Positions 29,073-38,212 of a stretch of DNA of 44,741 nucleotides are shown here, piece by piece. Each line of letters begins with the position of its first letter. Positions within the stretch are counted from its first letter, which is position 1. A program made the translations under genes and the position numbers. The notes under the pieces were generated by a model, which was not told where the DNA came from, made no database searches, and saw only the letters and a program-made list of their open reading frames with translations. Source of the stretch: Crenothrix polyspora (GTDB lineage Bacteria; Pseudomonadota; Gammaproteobacteria; Methylococcales; Methylomonadaceae). The stretch is from the NCBI RefSeq assembly GCF_900163755.1, contig NZ_FUKI01000097.1:1-44741 (forward strand), written 5' to 3'.

Positions 29073-30353
29073 ATGCTGATTGAAATAAAAGTCCCGGATG
29101 TGGGCGCACCGCAAGTTGACGTGATTGAAGTGCTGATACAAGCCGGTGATAACGTGGTGTTGGATCAGTCAATTGCAACGCTGGAGGGTGACAAAGCCAG
29201 TATGGAACTGCCGTCCACCGCCAATGGCGTGGTGCAGCAAGTGCATATTAAGCCAGGCGACAAGGTCTCAGAAGGCACATTGATTGCCACGGTGCTGGTG
29301 GCGGAAGTCGCCGCTGCCGTGGCAGCACCTGCACCTGTTAAAGCGCCTGACGTTGCACCGCCTGTTGTTAAGCTCACAGAACCTGCACCGATTACCCCGC
29401 CCACAGTATCCAGCAGTGCTCCTGTCCAACCCGCGACCAGTGTCAGCAATGTTTCCGTACATGCGTCACCGTCAGTAAGGATGTTTGCGCGTGAGCTAGG
29501 CGTTGATTTGGGCAAAGTGACGGTTGCCACTGGCCGGAAAGGCCGTATTTTAAAAGACGATGTAAAATTGTTCGTTAAGCACGCCTTGGCAGAAGGCGTT
29601 GTTGGCACCGCTGGTGCGGGTATACCCAGTATCCCTGCGGTGGATTTCTCAGTATTTGGCGGCATAGAAGTCCAAAAACTCAGCAAAATTAAACGCCTGA
29701 CCGGACAAAATCTGACCCGCGTCTGGCTAAACCTGCCGATGGTCACTTACCACGATGAAGCTGATATTACCGAGATGGAAGCTTTTCGAGTCAGCTTAAA
29801 CAGCGAAAAAGCCAAAGATGAGATTAAGATCACCGCGTTATTGTTTATCATTAAAGCACTGGTAGCGGCGATGAAGCAGTTCCCAAGCTTTAATGCCTCC
29901 TTGTCCAGTGACGGCGAAAGTATCATCCTCAAAAAATATTTTAACATCGGCATTGCTGTCGATACGCCCAATGGCTTAGTCGTACCGGTATTACGTGATG
30001 TTGATAGCAAAAGCATCAACCAATTGTCTGTGGAACTGGCAGAAAAAAGCACTAAAGCACGGCAAGGTAAATTGCTGCCTAATGAGATGCAAGGCGGTTG
30101 TTTAACTATTTCCAGCTTGGGCGGCATTGGCGGCACCGCGTTTACACCGATTGTAAATGCACCAGAAGTGGCTATCCTTGGGGTAACCCGCGCCAAAATG
30201 CAGCCGGTGTGGAATGGCACAGAATTTATACCGCGCTTGATGCTGCCATTGGATTTAACCTACGATCACCGTGTGATCGATGGAGCAGAAGGCGCGCGTT
30301 TCATGGCCGTGGTTAAACAAAACTTAAGCGATATTCGCCGTTTATTACTGTAA
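29073..30353 (+). CDS. aceF: Pyruvate dehydrogenase E2, dihydrolipoamide acetyltransferase
   Basis: 426 residues. One lipoyl domain (1-75, lipoylated Lys41 in GDKAS) is followed by an Ala/Pro-rich linker (about 80-128). A peripheral-subunit-binding domain (about 131-168, SPSVRMFARELGVDL) and the catalytic core with His399 and Asp403 (DHRVIDG) complete the protein. It transfers the acetyl group to CoA. Three lipoyl domains are common in enteric bacteria; here there is only one. Part of the aceE-aceF-lpd operon, with a GGAAGGA Shine-Dalgarno. Confidence 0.95.
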   Translation: MLIEIKVPDVGAPQVDVIEVLIQAGDNVVLDQSIATLEGDKASMELPSTANGVVQQVHIKPGDKVSEGTLIATVLVAEVAAAVAAPAPVKAPDVAPPVVKLTEPAPITPPTVSSSAPVQPATSVSNVSVHASPSVRMFARELGVDLGKVTVATGRKGRILKDDVKLFVKHALAEGVVGTAGAGIPSIPAVDFSVFGGIEVQKLSKIKRLTGQNLTRVWLNLPMVTYHDEADITEMEAFRVSLNSEKAKDEIKITALLFIIKALVAAMKQFPSFNASLSSDGESIILKKYFNIGIAVDTPNGLVVPVLRDVDSKSINQLSVELAEKSTKARQGKLLPNEMQGGCLTISSLGGIGGTAFTPIVNAPEVAILGVTRAKMQPVWNGTEFIPRLMLPLDLTYDHRVIDGAEGARFMAVVKQNLSDIRRLLL

Positions 30354-30364
30354 GCTGAGGGATA

Positions 30365-31807
30365 ATGATGGACAGCAATTCTACGCAAACTGATATTGTA
30401 CACGCAGAAGTTCTGGTATTGGGCGGTGGCCCTGGCGGTTACACGGCGGCGTTTCGTGCCGCTGATTTAGGTAAACAAGTGGTACTGGTTGAGCGCTATC
30501 CGGTCATCGGCGGCGTGTGTTTAAACGTTGGCTGTATTCCGTCTAAAGCTTTGTTGCACATGGCGCAGATTATCCATGAAGCCGACGAATTTGCCGAGCG
30601 CGGTATCGTATTTGAAAAACCGACGCTGGATATCGACAAGATCAGGGACTGGAAACAAAACGTCACCAACACCTTAAATGCCGGTTTAGCGGGCTTGGTT
30701 AAACAACGCAAGATCACTTTGATACATGGCCTGGGGCAATTTACTTCGGCTAATACGGTAGATGTACAAACTGAAACTGGGGTTCAAACCATTCAGTTTG
30801 AGCAAGCCATTATCGCTGCTGGCTCACAGCCGACAAAAATCCCTGTATTTCCCAATGATGATCCACGCTTAATGGACTCAACCGGCGCATTAGCCCTAAA
30901 AGACATCCCAAAAAACCTGTTGATCGTCGGTGGCGGCATTATCGGCCTGGAAATGGCCACGGTCTACCATGCCTTTGGTTCTAAAATCAGCGTGGTGGAA
31001 TTGATGGATCAAATCATTCCTGGCTGTGACAAAGATTTGATTACGCCGTTGTTTAGACGCATTAAAAAGCAGTACGATAATATTTGGCTAGAAACCAAAG
31101 TTGCATCGATAGAGTCACAAGCCGATGGCTTAAAAGTGACGTTTGAAGGCAAGAACGCGCCTGAGCCCCAGGTGTTTGATGGCGTATTGGTCGCCGTAGG
31201 CCGACGGCCAAACGGTAATCTGATCGGCGCAGACAAAGCGGGTATCAGCGTCAATGCACAAGGTTTTATTCCGGTTGATAAACAACAACGCACCAACATC
31301 CCGCACATTTTTGCGGTCGGCGATATTGTCGGCAACCCAATGCTGGCACACAAAGCCGCGCATGAAGGCAAAGTGGCGGCAGAAGTGACAGCAGGCCATA
31401 AAGCCGGTTTTGATGCGCTCACTATTCCATCAGTGGCTTATACCGATCCTGAAGTCGCCTGGATGGGCTTGACCGAAAATCAGGCTAAAGAACAAGGTAT
31501 TGAATACGACAAGGCGGTGTTCCCTTGGGCGGCCAGTGGACGTTCACTCAGCATTGGCCGTAAGGAAGGCTTAACAAAATTACTGTGTGATAAGCAAACT
31601 GGCCGTGTGTTAGGTGCGGGTATCGTGGGTACGAATGCCGGTGAACTAATTGCTGAAGCCGTATTGGCCTTGGAAATGGGTGCCGATGCCGATGACATCA
31701 GCTTGACCATCCACCCGCATCCAACTTTATCGGAAACTTTAGGCTTTGCTGCCGAGATTATCAACGGCACGATTACCGACATTTACATCAAAAAAGACAA
31801 AGCCTAG
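30365..31807 (+). CDS. lpd: Dihydrolipoamide dehydrogenase (E3)
   Basis: 480 residues, full length. FAD motif GGGPGGYTAAFRAADLG, redox-active Cys52/Cys57 in GVCLNVGCIPSK, NAD motif GGGIIGLEMATVYHAFG, and the C-terminal His-Glu pair in HPHPTLSE. It reoxidises the lipoyl arm and makes NADH. It closes the aceE-aceF-lpd operon. The first two codons are both ATG; GAGG at 30356 fits either. There is no N-terminal lipoyl domain. Confidence 0.95.
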   Translation: MMDSNSTQTDIVHAEVLVLGGGPGGYTAAFRAADLGKQVVLVERYPVIGGVCLNVGCIPSKALLHMAQIIHEADEFAERGIVFEKPTLDIDKIRDWKQNVTNTLNAGLAGLVKQRKITLIHGLGQFTSANTVDVQTETGVQTIQFEQAIIAAGSQPTKIPVFPNDDPRLMDSTGALALKDIPKNLLIVGGGIIGLEMATVYHAFGSKISVVELMDQIIPGCDKDLITPLFRRIKKQYDNIWLETKVASIESQADGLKVTFEGKNAPEPQVFDGVLVAVGRRPNGNLIGADKAGISVNAQGFIPVDKQQRTNIPHIFAVGDIVGNPMLAHKAAHEGKVAAEVTAGHKAGFDALTIPSVAYTDPEVAWMGLTENQAKEQGIEYDKAVFPWAASGRSLSIGRKEGLTKLLCDKQTGRVLGAGIVGTNAGELIAEAVLALEMGADADDISLTIHPHPTLSETLGFAAEIINGTITDIYIKKDKA

Positions 31808-31878
31808 GCTTTTGCTTTTACACTGAGAGAATTAACTACTGAGACTTTTCTGTTTAACGAAAACTCCAAAGTACCCCA

Positions 31879-34482
31879 ATGATAACAAAAATAGCTACGC
31901 TGCTTACACTGGTATTACTCGTCGTCATTAATTTTAGCATTTGGAGCTATATTAATTACCCGCTGCAATTTCAGCCCTGGACTAAGACCACGATGGGGGT
32001 GACTTTTGACCCCATGCGTAAAGATGATACCCAAAAAACCAAAATCTTTCACGACCCGGTTGAAATTGAGGCTGATTTAGCGCTACTCGCCAATAAAGTA
32101 CATGCAGTGCGTACTTACAGCGTGCTAAAAGGCTTGGATAAAGTACCAGAACTGGCTGCTAAACATGGACTGAACATAACCGTTGGTGCGTGGATTGGTG
32201 GCGATTTAGAAAAAAATCGTCAAGAAATCGAGACACTTATTAAGATCAGCCGTGAAGACAATCCTAAAATTGTCCGCGTTATGGTGGGTAACGAAGTCTT
32301 GTTACGCAACGAAATCACCGAAGATTTGCTGATAGACTATATCCGTGAAGTTAAAAAACGCACCTGGCGGCCTGTAAGCACATCAGAAACCTGGGACAAA
32401 TGGCTAATCCACCCAGAATTGGTGAAAGAAGTTGACTTTATTGGTGTACATATCCTGCCCTACTGGGAAGGCATTGCTGCTAATGAAGCGGTCGATTATG
32501 TATTTGATCGCTATAACACCTTAAAACAGGCTTACCCCAACAAACCTATTATTATCACCGAAGTGGGCTGGCCTTCCGACGGCCAACCGTTTAAACACGC
32601 GACTGCTTCCAGAGCCAATCAAGCGCGTTTTTTGCGTGAGTTTTTAAATCGCGCCGCCAAAGAACAGATTGCTTATTACGTTATTGAGGCCTTCGATCAA
32701 CCGTGGAAAATGTCAGATGAAGGTTCAGCTGGTGCCTACTGGGGGATTTTTGATGCCGAACGCAAAGCCAAATATTCAATGGATGGCGTGGTATTCTCCT
32801 TGCCTGCCTGGGAACATTGGGCGGTAGGCGCTGCGCTGTTCAGTGTTGTGTTAATGGGCTTGTTTTTATTTACGCGCACTAATTTAAAATTACCCGGTCT
32901 GCTGTTTTTTGGCCTGATTGCTAACCTCGCCGCGTCAGTTATTTTTTGGACGCTATCCATAGGCGCTCAGCAATACCAAACGCCTGTCACTATTGTGTTC
33001 TGGGTATTGCTGGTATTAATGCAAATGTTGGCAGCGGTCATTCTTTTAATTGAAAGCTTGGAAATTGCCGAGGTCGTTTGGCATAGAAAAACCGCACGCA
33101 CGTTTACGCCATTAGAACCGACATCTGAATTTAAATACCCCAAGGTATCCCTGCATTTGCCCATTCATAATGAACCACCCATGATGGTGCGTAAAACACT
33201 GGAAGCGCTAGATCGAGTGGATTATCCGAATCTTGAAGTGTTGGTGATGGATAACAATACCAAAGATCCAGCGATTTGGGAGCCGGTACGTGAAGATTGT
33301 CAGCGCTTGGGGGCTAAATTTCGGTTTTTCCATTTGGAAAACTGGCCAGGCTTCAAAGCGGGCGCTATCAACCATGCGCTAGAGCAAACCGCCAGCGATG
33401 CCGAAATTATTGCCGTTATCGACAGTGATTATATGTTGTCCCCCGATTGGCTTAAATGTATGGTGCCCTATTTCGATAATGACAACGTCGGCTTTGTGCA
33501 ATCGCCGCAAGATTACCGTGACCGCCACCTAAATACCTTTAAATCTTTTTGTTATTGGGAATACGCCGGATTTTTTAATATCGGTATGGTGCAGCGCAAC
33601 GAATATAACGCCATTATTCAACACGGCACCATGACTATGATTCGAAAATCTGCCCTGCAAGAAGTGGGCAAATGGGCGGAATGGTGTATTTGTGAAGACA
33701 GCGAATTAGGTCTGAGATTATACGAAGCCGGTTACGATTCGGTGTATTGTAAAGAGTCGTTTGGCCAAGGTGTTATGCCCGATACTATGTCCGGCTATAT
33801 GACGCAACGCTTCCGCTGGGTATATGGCGCAATGCAGATTATTAAAGGCCATTGGCGAAGCTTCTTGCCTACTAAAAAATCACCGTTAACATCGGCGCAG
33901 CGCTATTACTTTGTTGCCGGTTGGTTGCCTTGGTTTTCGGATGCGCTGGCATTGCTGTTTACCACGACGAGTTTAATTTTAACCGCCGTGTTACTTTACG
34001 ATCCATTACACAGCGAATTGCCAGTTAATGCCTTTTTATTACCAACGATTGGTTTGTTCAGCTTTAAAATCATCCGCAGTTTATGGCTTTATCAAGCACG
34101 CGTGCCCTGCTCTATCTGGCAATCACTGGGCGCATCGTTATCGGGGTTATCGTTAACGCACACAGTGGCCAGAGGGACTATTCAAGGTTTGTTTACCAAC
34201 GGTAAACCGTTTATGCGCACGCCTAAATTTGAAAAACAAGGCGCACTGGTCGCAGGTTTATTAACCATACGCCAAGAGCTGCTATTGTTGACATTGCTGG
34301 GTACGGCGATTTGGTTTATGTACCACTTGGAGCATTTTGATAACTTGAGTGGTCGGTTGTGGATAGCGGTATTATCGGTGCAATCTGTACCGTATTTGGC
34401 GGCGTTAATCACCTTGCTGGTGAGTATTGCGCCAGCTTATGGGCTGGGTGGAAAAGCGCTCGCAGAAGAAGATGATGTGTAA
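31879..34482 (+). CDS. GH17 / GT2 beta-glucan synthase-like membrane protein
   Basis: 867 residues. One N-terminal helix (about 4-24) is followed by a periplasmic GH17-type domain (about 30-310) with the acid/base Glu139 in VGNE and the nucleophile Glu228 in ITEVGW. Helices about 315-395 lead to a processive GT2 domain with DSD (Asp515, Asp517), EDSELG and QRFRW (Gln643-Trp647), then C-terminal helices. This layout is that of NdvB-type proteins that make and rearrange beta-(1,3)-glucans, as in Pseudomonas aeruginosa. UDP-glucose would be the donor. It stands alone, without cyclic-di-GMP or export partners nearby. The product is inferred from architecture. Confidence 0.87.
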   Translation: MITKIATLLTLVLLVVINFSIWSYINYPLQFQPWTKTTMGVTFDPMRKDDTQKTKIFHDPVEIEADLALLANKVHAVRTYSVLKGLDKVPELAAKHGLNITVGAWIGGDLEKNRQEIETLIKISREDNPKIVRVMVGNEVLLRNEITEDLLIDYIREVKKRTWRPVSTSETWDKWLIHPELVKEVDFIGVHILPYWEGIAANEAVDYVFDRYNTLKQAYPNKPIIITEVGWPSDGQPFKHATASRANQARFLREFLNRAAKEQIAYYVIEAFDQPWKMSDEGSAGAYWGIFDAERKAKYSMDGVVFSLPAWEHWAVGAALFSVVLMGLFLFTRTNLKLPGLLFFGLIANLAASVIFWTLSIGAQQYQTPVTIVFWVLLVLMQMLAAVILLIESLEIAEVVWHRKTARTFTPLEPTSEFKYPKVSLHLPIHNEPPMMVRKTLEALDRVDYPNLEVLVMDNNTKDPAIWEPVREDCQRLGAKFRFFHLENWPGFKAGAINHALEQTASDAEIIAVIDSDYMLSPDWLKCMVPYFDNDNVGFVQSPQDYRDRHLNTFKSFCYWEYAGFFNIGMVQRNEYNAIIQHGTMTMIRKSALQEVGKWAEWCICEDSELGLRLYEAGYDSVYCKESFGQGVMPDTMSGYMTQRFRWVYGAMQIIKGHWRSFLPTKKSPLTSAQRYYFVAGWLPWFSDALALLFTTTSLILTAVLLYDPLHSELPVNAFLLPTIGLFSFKIIRSLWLYQARVPCSIWQSLGASLSGLSLTHTVARGTIQGLFTNGKPFMRTPKFEKQGALVAGLLTIRQELLLLTLLGTAIWFMYHLEHFDNLSGRLWIAVLSVQSVPYLAALITLLVSIAPAYGLGGKALAEEDDV

Positions 34483-34528
34483 ATTACGCACTGTTACGAT
34501 GAGACAAGTGGCAATATTATTGCTGTAA

Positions 34529-34719
34529 CTTGGGGTTACTAACGTTACCCGGCTACCAACTTAAAACGGGACAAAATGTAGGTTGGGTTGAACGCTTTTC
34601 TCAACCCAACATTCCCAAGGCCTTGTAAAATGTTGGGTTGCCAAACAGCAGGCAGCCCAACCTACTTGAATGTTATTGTTTTTTTGTCCGACGTTAAGTT
34701 GGTAGCCCGTTACCCCAAG
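34529..34719. repeat. Nested inverted-repeat element
   Basis: The inner element (34577-34665) has ends TGTAGGTTGGGTTGA / CAGCCCAACCTACT. It sits inside outer arms of about 45 bases, CTTGGGGTTA...GGCTACCAACTTAA and the complement ...TTAAGTTGGTAGCC...TACCCCAAG. It looks like one palindromic repeat inserted into the loop of another. It fills most of the gap between the glucan synthase gene and the convergent methyltransferase gene. Confidence 0.65.
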
Positions 34720-34761
34720 CTACTGATGATAGATTAAACTCGCTGTATTACCAAGCAAACA

Positions 34762-35724
34762 CTATTTCTGCGCGGTAAAAATACAATAGGCCGTCAAGTT
34801 TTTAGTAAATAAATAATGCTGGGCAACACCGACTAAATAATTAGCCGTTTGGCCTTTGGTGCGCAATCTTAACCATTCGCCTAGTTTTTGCAAAGGCCGC
34901 AAACGTTTGGCAACATTACGCATATAATCAATGGAATCCATTGTTTGCGGTGTTAGATCACGCAGGGCTACACTGTGAAATCCTTGCTGTTCCAACATGC
35001 CACCAAACTCATCACGCAGACATAAATTAGGCACGGCCCAACCGTTTAAACAGATCATGATTTCTCGCCATTCTTCATCATTAAATTCACGGCGGGTAAA
35101 AAAGCCATCACACACCACCACGCGACCGCCTTTGCGTAACACACGCATGGCTTCTTTTAAAAAATCGCTTTTATTTAATGCGTAGCAAGAGCTTTCTAAT
35201 GCCCAAACCACATCAAAGGATTCATCTTCAAAGGGCATTTGGCAAAAGTCAGCAACTTCAAAATCAACTAATTCACCCACACCTTGCCGTGTTGCGTGTT
35301 GCGCACCGTAAATAGCTTGCTGGCCACTGACCGTCATCCCCGTGGCGCGATTGCCGTAATTTTTTGCCATCCAAATACTGCTACCACCGACACCACACCC
35401 TGCGTCTAATACACGATCACCGGGCTTAATACCGGCAGCATCGTACAGTATCTGGTTTTTATTTAATAAGGCTTGGTGATGCTGATACGGTGTGGTTTTA
35501 TCCCAATAGCCATAGTGGTACGCCAGGTTATCCCGATTGCACCAAGTGAGCAGATAATCCCAATAACATTCGTCATAATATTCGGCGGTTTCTTTACGTA
35601 ATGCCTTGCCGGATAGATCGGCATCGACAGATAACTCTCGATTGTCTTGATTGGATATCAGGGTGTGCATGAGTTGAAATAAGCCCTTTGTGCTGTCTAG
35701 GAGGCTGGGCATTATATCAGCCAA
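34762..35724 (-). CDS. Class I SAM-dependent methyltransferase
   Basis: 320 residues. Motif I is RVLDAGCGVGGSSIWMA (about 98-114), followed by GMTVSGQQ and an acidic VADFCQMPFEDESFDVVWALES (motifs II-III). The form of motif I and the ESSCY segment resemble the sterol/tocopherol C-methyltransferase and cyclopropane-synthase-like group, so a lipid or isoprenoid substrate is plausible but unproven. There is a long N-terminal extension of about 60 residues before the domain. It is flanked by repeats on both sides and has no operon partner. Confidence 0.85.
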   Translation of the reverse strand: MADIMPSLLDSTKGLFQLMHTLISNQDNRELSVDADLSGKALRKETAEYYDECYWDYLLTWCNRDNLAYHYGYWDKTTPYQHHQALLNKNQILYDAAGIKPGDRVLDAGCGVGGSSIWMAKNYGNRATGMTVSGQQAIYGAQHATRQGVGELVDFEVADFCQMPFEDESFDVVWALESSCYALNKSDFLKEAMRVLRKGGRVVVCDGFFTRREFNDEEWREIMICLNGWAVPNLCLRDEFGGMLEQQGFHSVALRDLTPQTMDSIDYMRNVAKRLRPLQKLGEWLRLRTKGQTANYLVGVAQHYLFTKNLTAYCIFTAQK

Positions 35725-35789
35725 ACAACATGGGAGGGCTATTTTTGCGCAACATTGGCGGGCGATAAAAGTGCGAGACGTGAAATTAT

Positions 35790-35912
35790 CAGGTTTTTTT
35801 CAATTCAACATCAGCCAAAAATTTTAAATGTTGAATTGCCAAGCAGCAGACTGCACAAGCTAATTGAATATTATCATTTTTGTCCTGTTAAACGGGTGGC
35901 CGAAAAATCGAA
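35790..35912. repeat. Degenerate copy of the 34529 nested element
   Basis: AAATGTTGAATTGCCAAGCAGCAG...TTTTTGTCCTGTTAAACGGGTGGCC follows the right half of the element at 34577-34719 word by word, with scattered changes. A similar GGGTAGCC end recurs near 36275. Confidence 0.5.
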
Positions 35913-36027
35913 ACAGCATTGAGTGTATTATAGATATGGCTAACAATGCGGAACATTGATAAAATTACCGCTCGTTATCACGCGATCTTCTGCCATCCAC
36001 AGTCAAAACAATCGGCTACCCGTTTAC

Positions 36028-36151
36028 AGCGTTTTCACAATTCAATAGTTACAGCGTAACCGTTCGCACTGAGCTTGTCGAAGTGTGCCGTTCATGCTTC
36101 GACAAGCTCAGCACGAACGGTGGCTGTAACTGTCCTAAGTTGAAAACACTG
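36028..36151. repeat. Long nested inverted repeat
   Basis: Core CCGTTCGCACTGAGCTTGTC / GACAAGCTCAGCACGAACGG (36060-36120) folds into a strong hairpin. The outer arms GTTTTCACAATTCA...GTTACAG and CTGTAAC...TTGAAAAC extend the palindrome to about 124 bases. Its core word also occurs at 15340. Confidence 0.6.
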
Positions 36152-36169
36152 TAAGCTGGAACACATTTT

Positions 36170-36246
36170 ATAGGTTGGGGTGAGGTAACGAACTCCAACG
36201 ATACGGCGCATTATGTGTTGGGATTTCTAGCGTCACCCCAACCTAG
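36170..36246. repeat. TAGGTTGGGG-type inverted-repeat element
   Basis: Ends ATAGGTTGGGGTGA / CACCCCAACCTAGA, with inner CTCCAACGATACGGCGC. Same family as 13263-13340. With the two elements before it, repeats fill most of the 660-base gap 35725-36384. Confidence 0.65.
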
Positions 36247-36384
36247 ACCAGTAGCATTACATTTTGTCCCCTTATTAAATGGGTAGCCGAACAATCTCTT
36301 TAAAATGCAGAGCCTATAAGCGCATTTAATTCACCGTTTTACACACCCAGCACTATCACTCATTTACCGATTTAAAGGCTACCT

Positions 36385-38067
36385 ATGTCCTTCCACAGAA
36401 CACTGTTTTATTGTGGCACAGCTGTATTTTTTTATTTGTCCGCTATGCCTGCCTTTGCTCAACAAACCACACGCGCTAACCTATCATCGGGGCAAAGACA
36501 AGCAAATGATCAATCGGTGGATGCCCCCAGTATCAGTGCCGATGGCCGTTATGTAGCCTTTACTTCGCTGGCATCTAACTTAGTGGCGGCCGACACCAAT
36601 AATGCGCATGATATTTTTATTTCCGATCTTCTGACCCATAAAACCACGCGGATTAGCCTGGATGCGAACGGTGTGCAGGGTAATAAATCGAGCTGGTTAC
36701 CGCGTATCAGTGCCGATGGTCGCTATGTTAGCTTTTCTTCTGAAGCGTCTAATTTGGTAGCCAATGATACCAATGACGTTATTGATGTTTTTGTTTATGA
36801 TCGCTCAACTAAAAAAACCATCCGCGCCAGCGTATCATCCGATAACAAACAGGGTAATGATAACAGTGGCTGGAACAGTGCGGCTATGAGTGCCGATGGC
36901 CGTTATGTAGCATTTGATTCCGATGCCACTAATTTGGTTGCAGGCGACACCAACCAAGCCAGTGACATTTTTGTTTATGATCAATCCACCCAACAAACCA
37001 CCCGCGCCAGTGTGGCATCCAACGCTATGCAAGGCAATAATAACAGTGGCTGGAATAGCCCCAGTATGAGTGCGGATGGCCACTTTGTGGTGTTTGACTC
37101 CGAAGCCTCAAATCTGGTAGCAAACGATACCAATGATAACGTGGATGTGTTTGTTTATGATACTTGGACCAAGCAAACCAGCCGCGTTAGCTTAGCCAGC
37201 AATGACACACAAGGTAATGCGTGGAGTTGGCAACCCAGTGTTAATGCCGATGGCCGTTATGTCACATTTGAATCATCAGCATCTAATCTGGTATCGGGTG
37301 ATAGCAATGAAAACAGTGATGTTTTTATGTATGATCGATTGAATAAAAAAACCACGCGCATTAGTTATTTGCCAACGGGTGTGCAAGGTAATGACGAGAG
37401 TTTTGATAGCAGTGTGAGCGCCGATGGTCTTTATGTGGCATTTCGATCGTATGCCAGTAACCTTGGTGCTGGCGATAATAATGACAGTGCGGATATTTTT
37501 ATTAATGACCTGGTTAAAAAACAAGTAACGCGGGTCAGCGTTGCTTCGAATGGCGAACAGGGTAATGATGGCAGTTGGCGACCTTTTGTCAGTGCCACAG
37601 GGCGGCATGTGGCATTTTTATCAGATGCAACCAATTTGGTCGCAGGCGATTCTAATTATTTAACAGATGTTTTTGTTGCTGATCGTTTGCTCAATACTGC
37701 ACAGACTAGCGATGTAAAAATAGCTGTTAAAAAGAAACCACTCACGCTAAAAAACAATAGCACCGGCATTTACAGTTACACGATTACCAGCACAGGCTCA
37801 AATGTTGCTGATGTGAGCTTATTGCATATTACATCTGGGTCTGGGCGTGTTATTAGCATTAAACCCAGCCAAGGGACATGTACACGCTATAGCTCAGAAA
37901 TTTTATGCCATCTTGGCACGCTGGCCACAGGTAAAAGCATAACTGCCGATGTGGTGATGAAAGCAAGCAATAGCCCTGTTATCCAGCAAATCACCGTCAC
38001 TGCCACCCCGCTAGATAACAGTCCACTTAACAATACTGTTTTGTTATCAACCCCTGTACAGCCGTAG
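36385..38067 (+). CDS. Secreted seven-repeat (PD40/TolB-like) beta-propeller protein
   Basis: 560 residues. A signal peptide (about 1-25, ending MPAFAQQ) is followed by seven repeats of about 56 residues. Each has the pattern SADGRYVAF-x-S-x-ASNLV-x-x-D-(T/S)-N-x(3)-D-(I/V)-F (the seventh is SATGRHVAF). Seven such units suggest a closed seven-bladed propeller; the recurring D-x-N-x(3)-D could bind calcium. The C-terminal 120 residues form a separate Ig-like (DUF11-type) domain with two cysteines about 18 residues apart. It is probably extracellular or periplasmic. The function is unknown, binding being likelier than catalysis. It lies next to an integron integrase but is not part of the cassette array. 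Confidence 0.82.
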   Translation: MSFHRTLFYCGTAVFFYLSAMPAFAQQTTRANLSSGQRQANDQSVDAPSISADGRYVAFTSLASNLVAADTNNAHDIFISDLLTHKTTRISLDANGVQGNKSSWLPRISADGRYVSFSSEASNLVANDTNDVIDVFVYDRSTKKTIRASVSSDNKQGNDNSGWNSAAMSADGRYVAFDSDATNLVAGDTNQASDIFVYDQSTQQTTRASVASNAMQGNNNSGWNSPSMSADGHFVVFDSEASNLVANDTNDNVDVFVYDTWTKQTSRVSLASNDTQGNAWSWQPSVNADGRYVTFESSASNLVSGDSNENSDVFMYDRLNKKTTRISYLPTGVQGNDESFDSSVSADGLYVAFRSYASNLGAGDNNDSADIFINDLVKKQVTRVSVASNGEQGNDGSWRPFVSATGRHVAFLSDATNLVAGDSNYLTDVFVADRLLNTAQTSDVKIAVKKKPLTLKNNSTGIYSYTITSTGSNVADVSLLHITSGSGRVISIKPSQGTCTRYSSEILCHLGTLATGKSITADVVMKASNSPVIQQITVTATPLDNSPLNNTVLLSTPVQP

Positions 38068-38212
38068 CTTTCATTGAAGAAAGCGGCTAAAAATATAACA
38101 AACGGGCAACACGCTTAAAGCACACTAAAAGCCATTGTTAAGACCCACGATCTACCAGCTTGCGCCTTCTCCAGCGGGAGAGGCTTGAGACGAGTTCAGA
38201 TATAAATGCGCT

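Noticed and set aside
36059..36122. Considered as an attachment site or terminator pair
   Set aside because: The core word recurs near 15340 in another shell, so a dispersed repeat is the simpler explanation.
34529..36246. Repeats considered as a CRISPR array
   Set aside because: Copies are palindromic, differ in length, are irregularly spaced and have no cas genes nearby.
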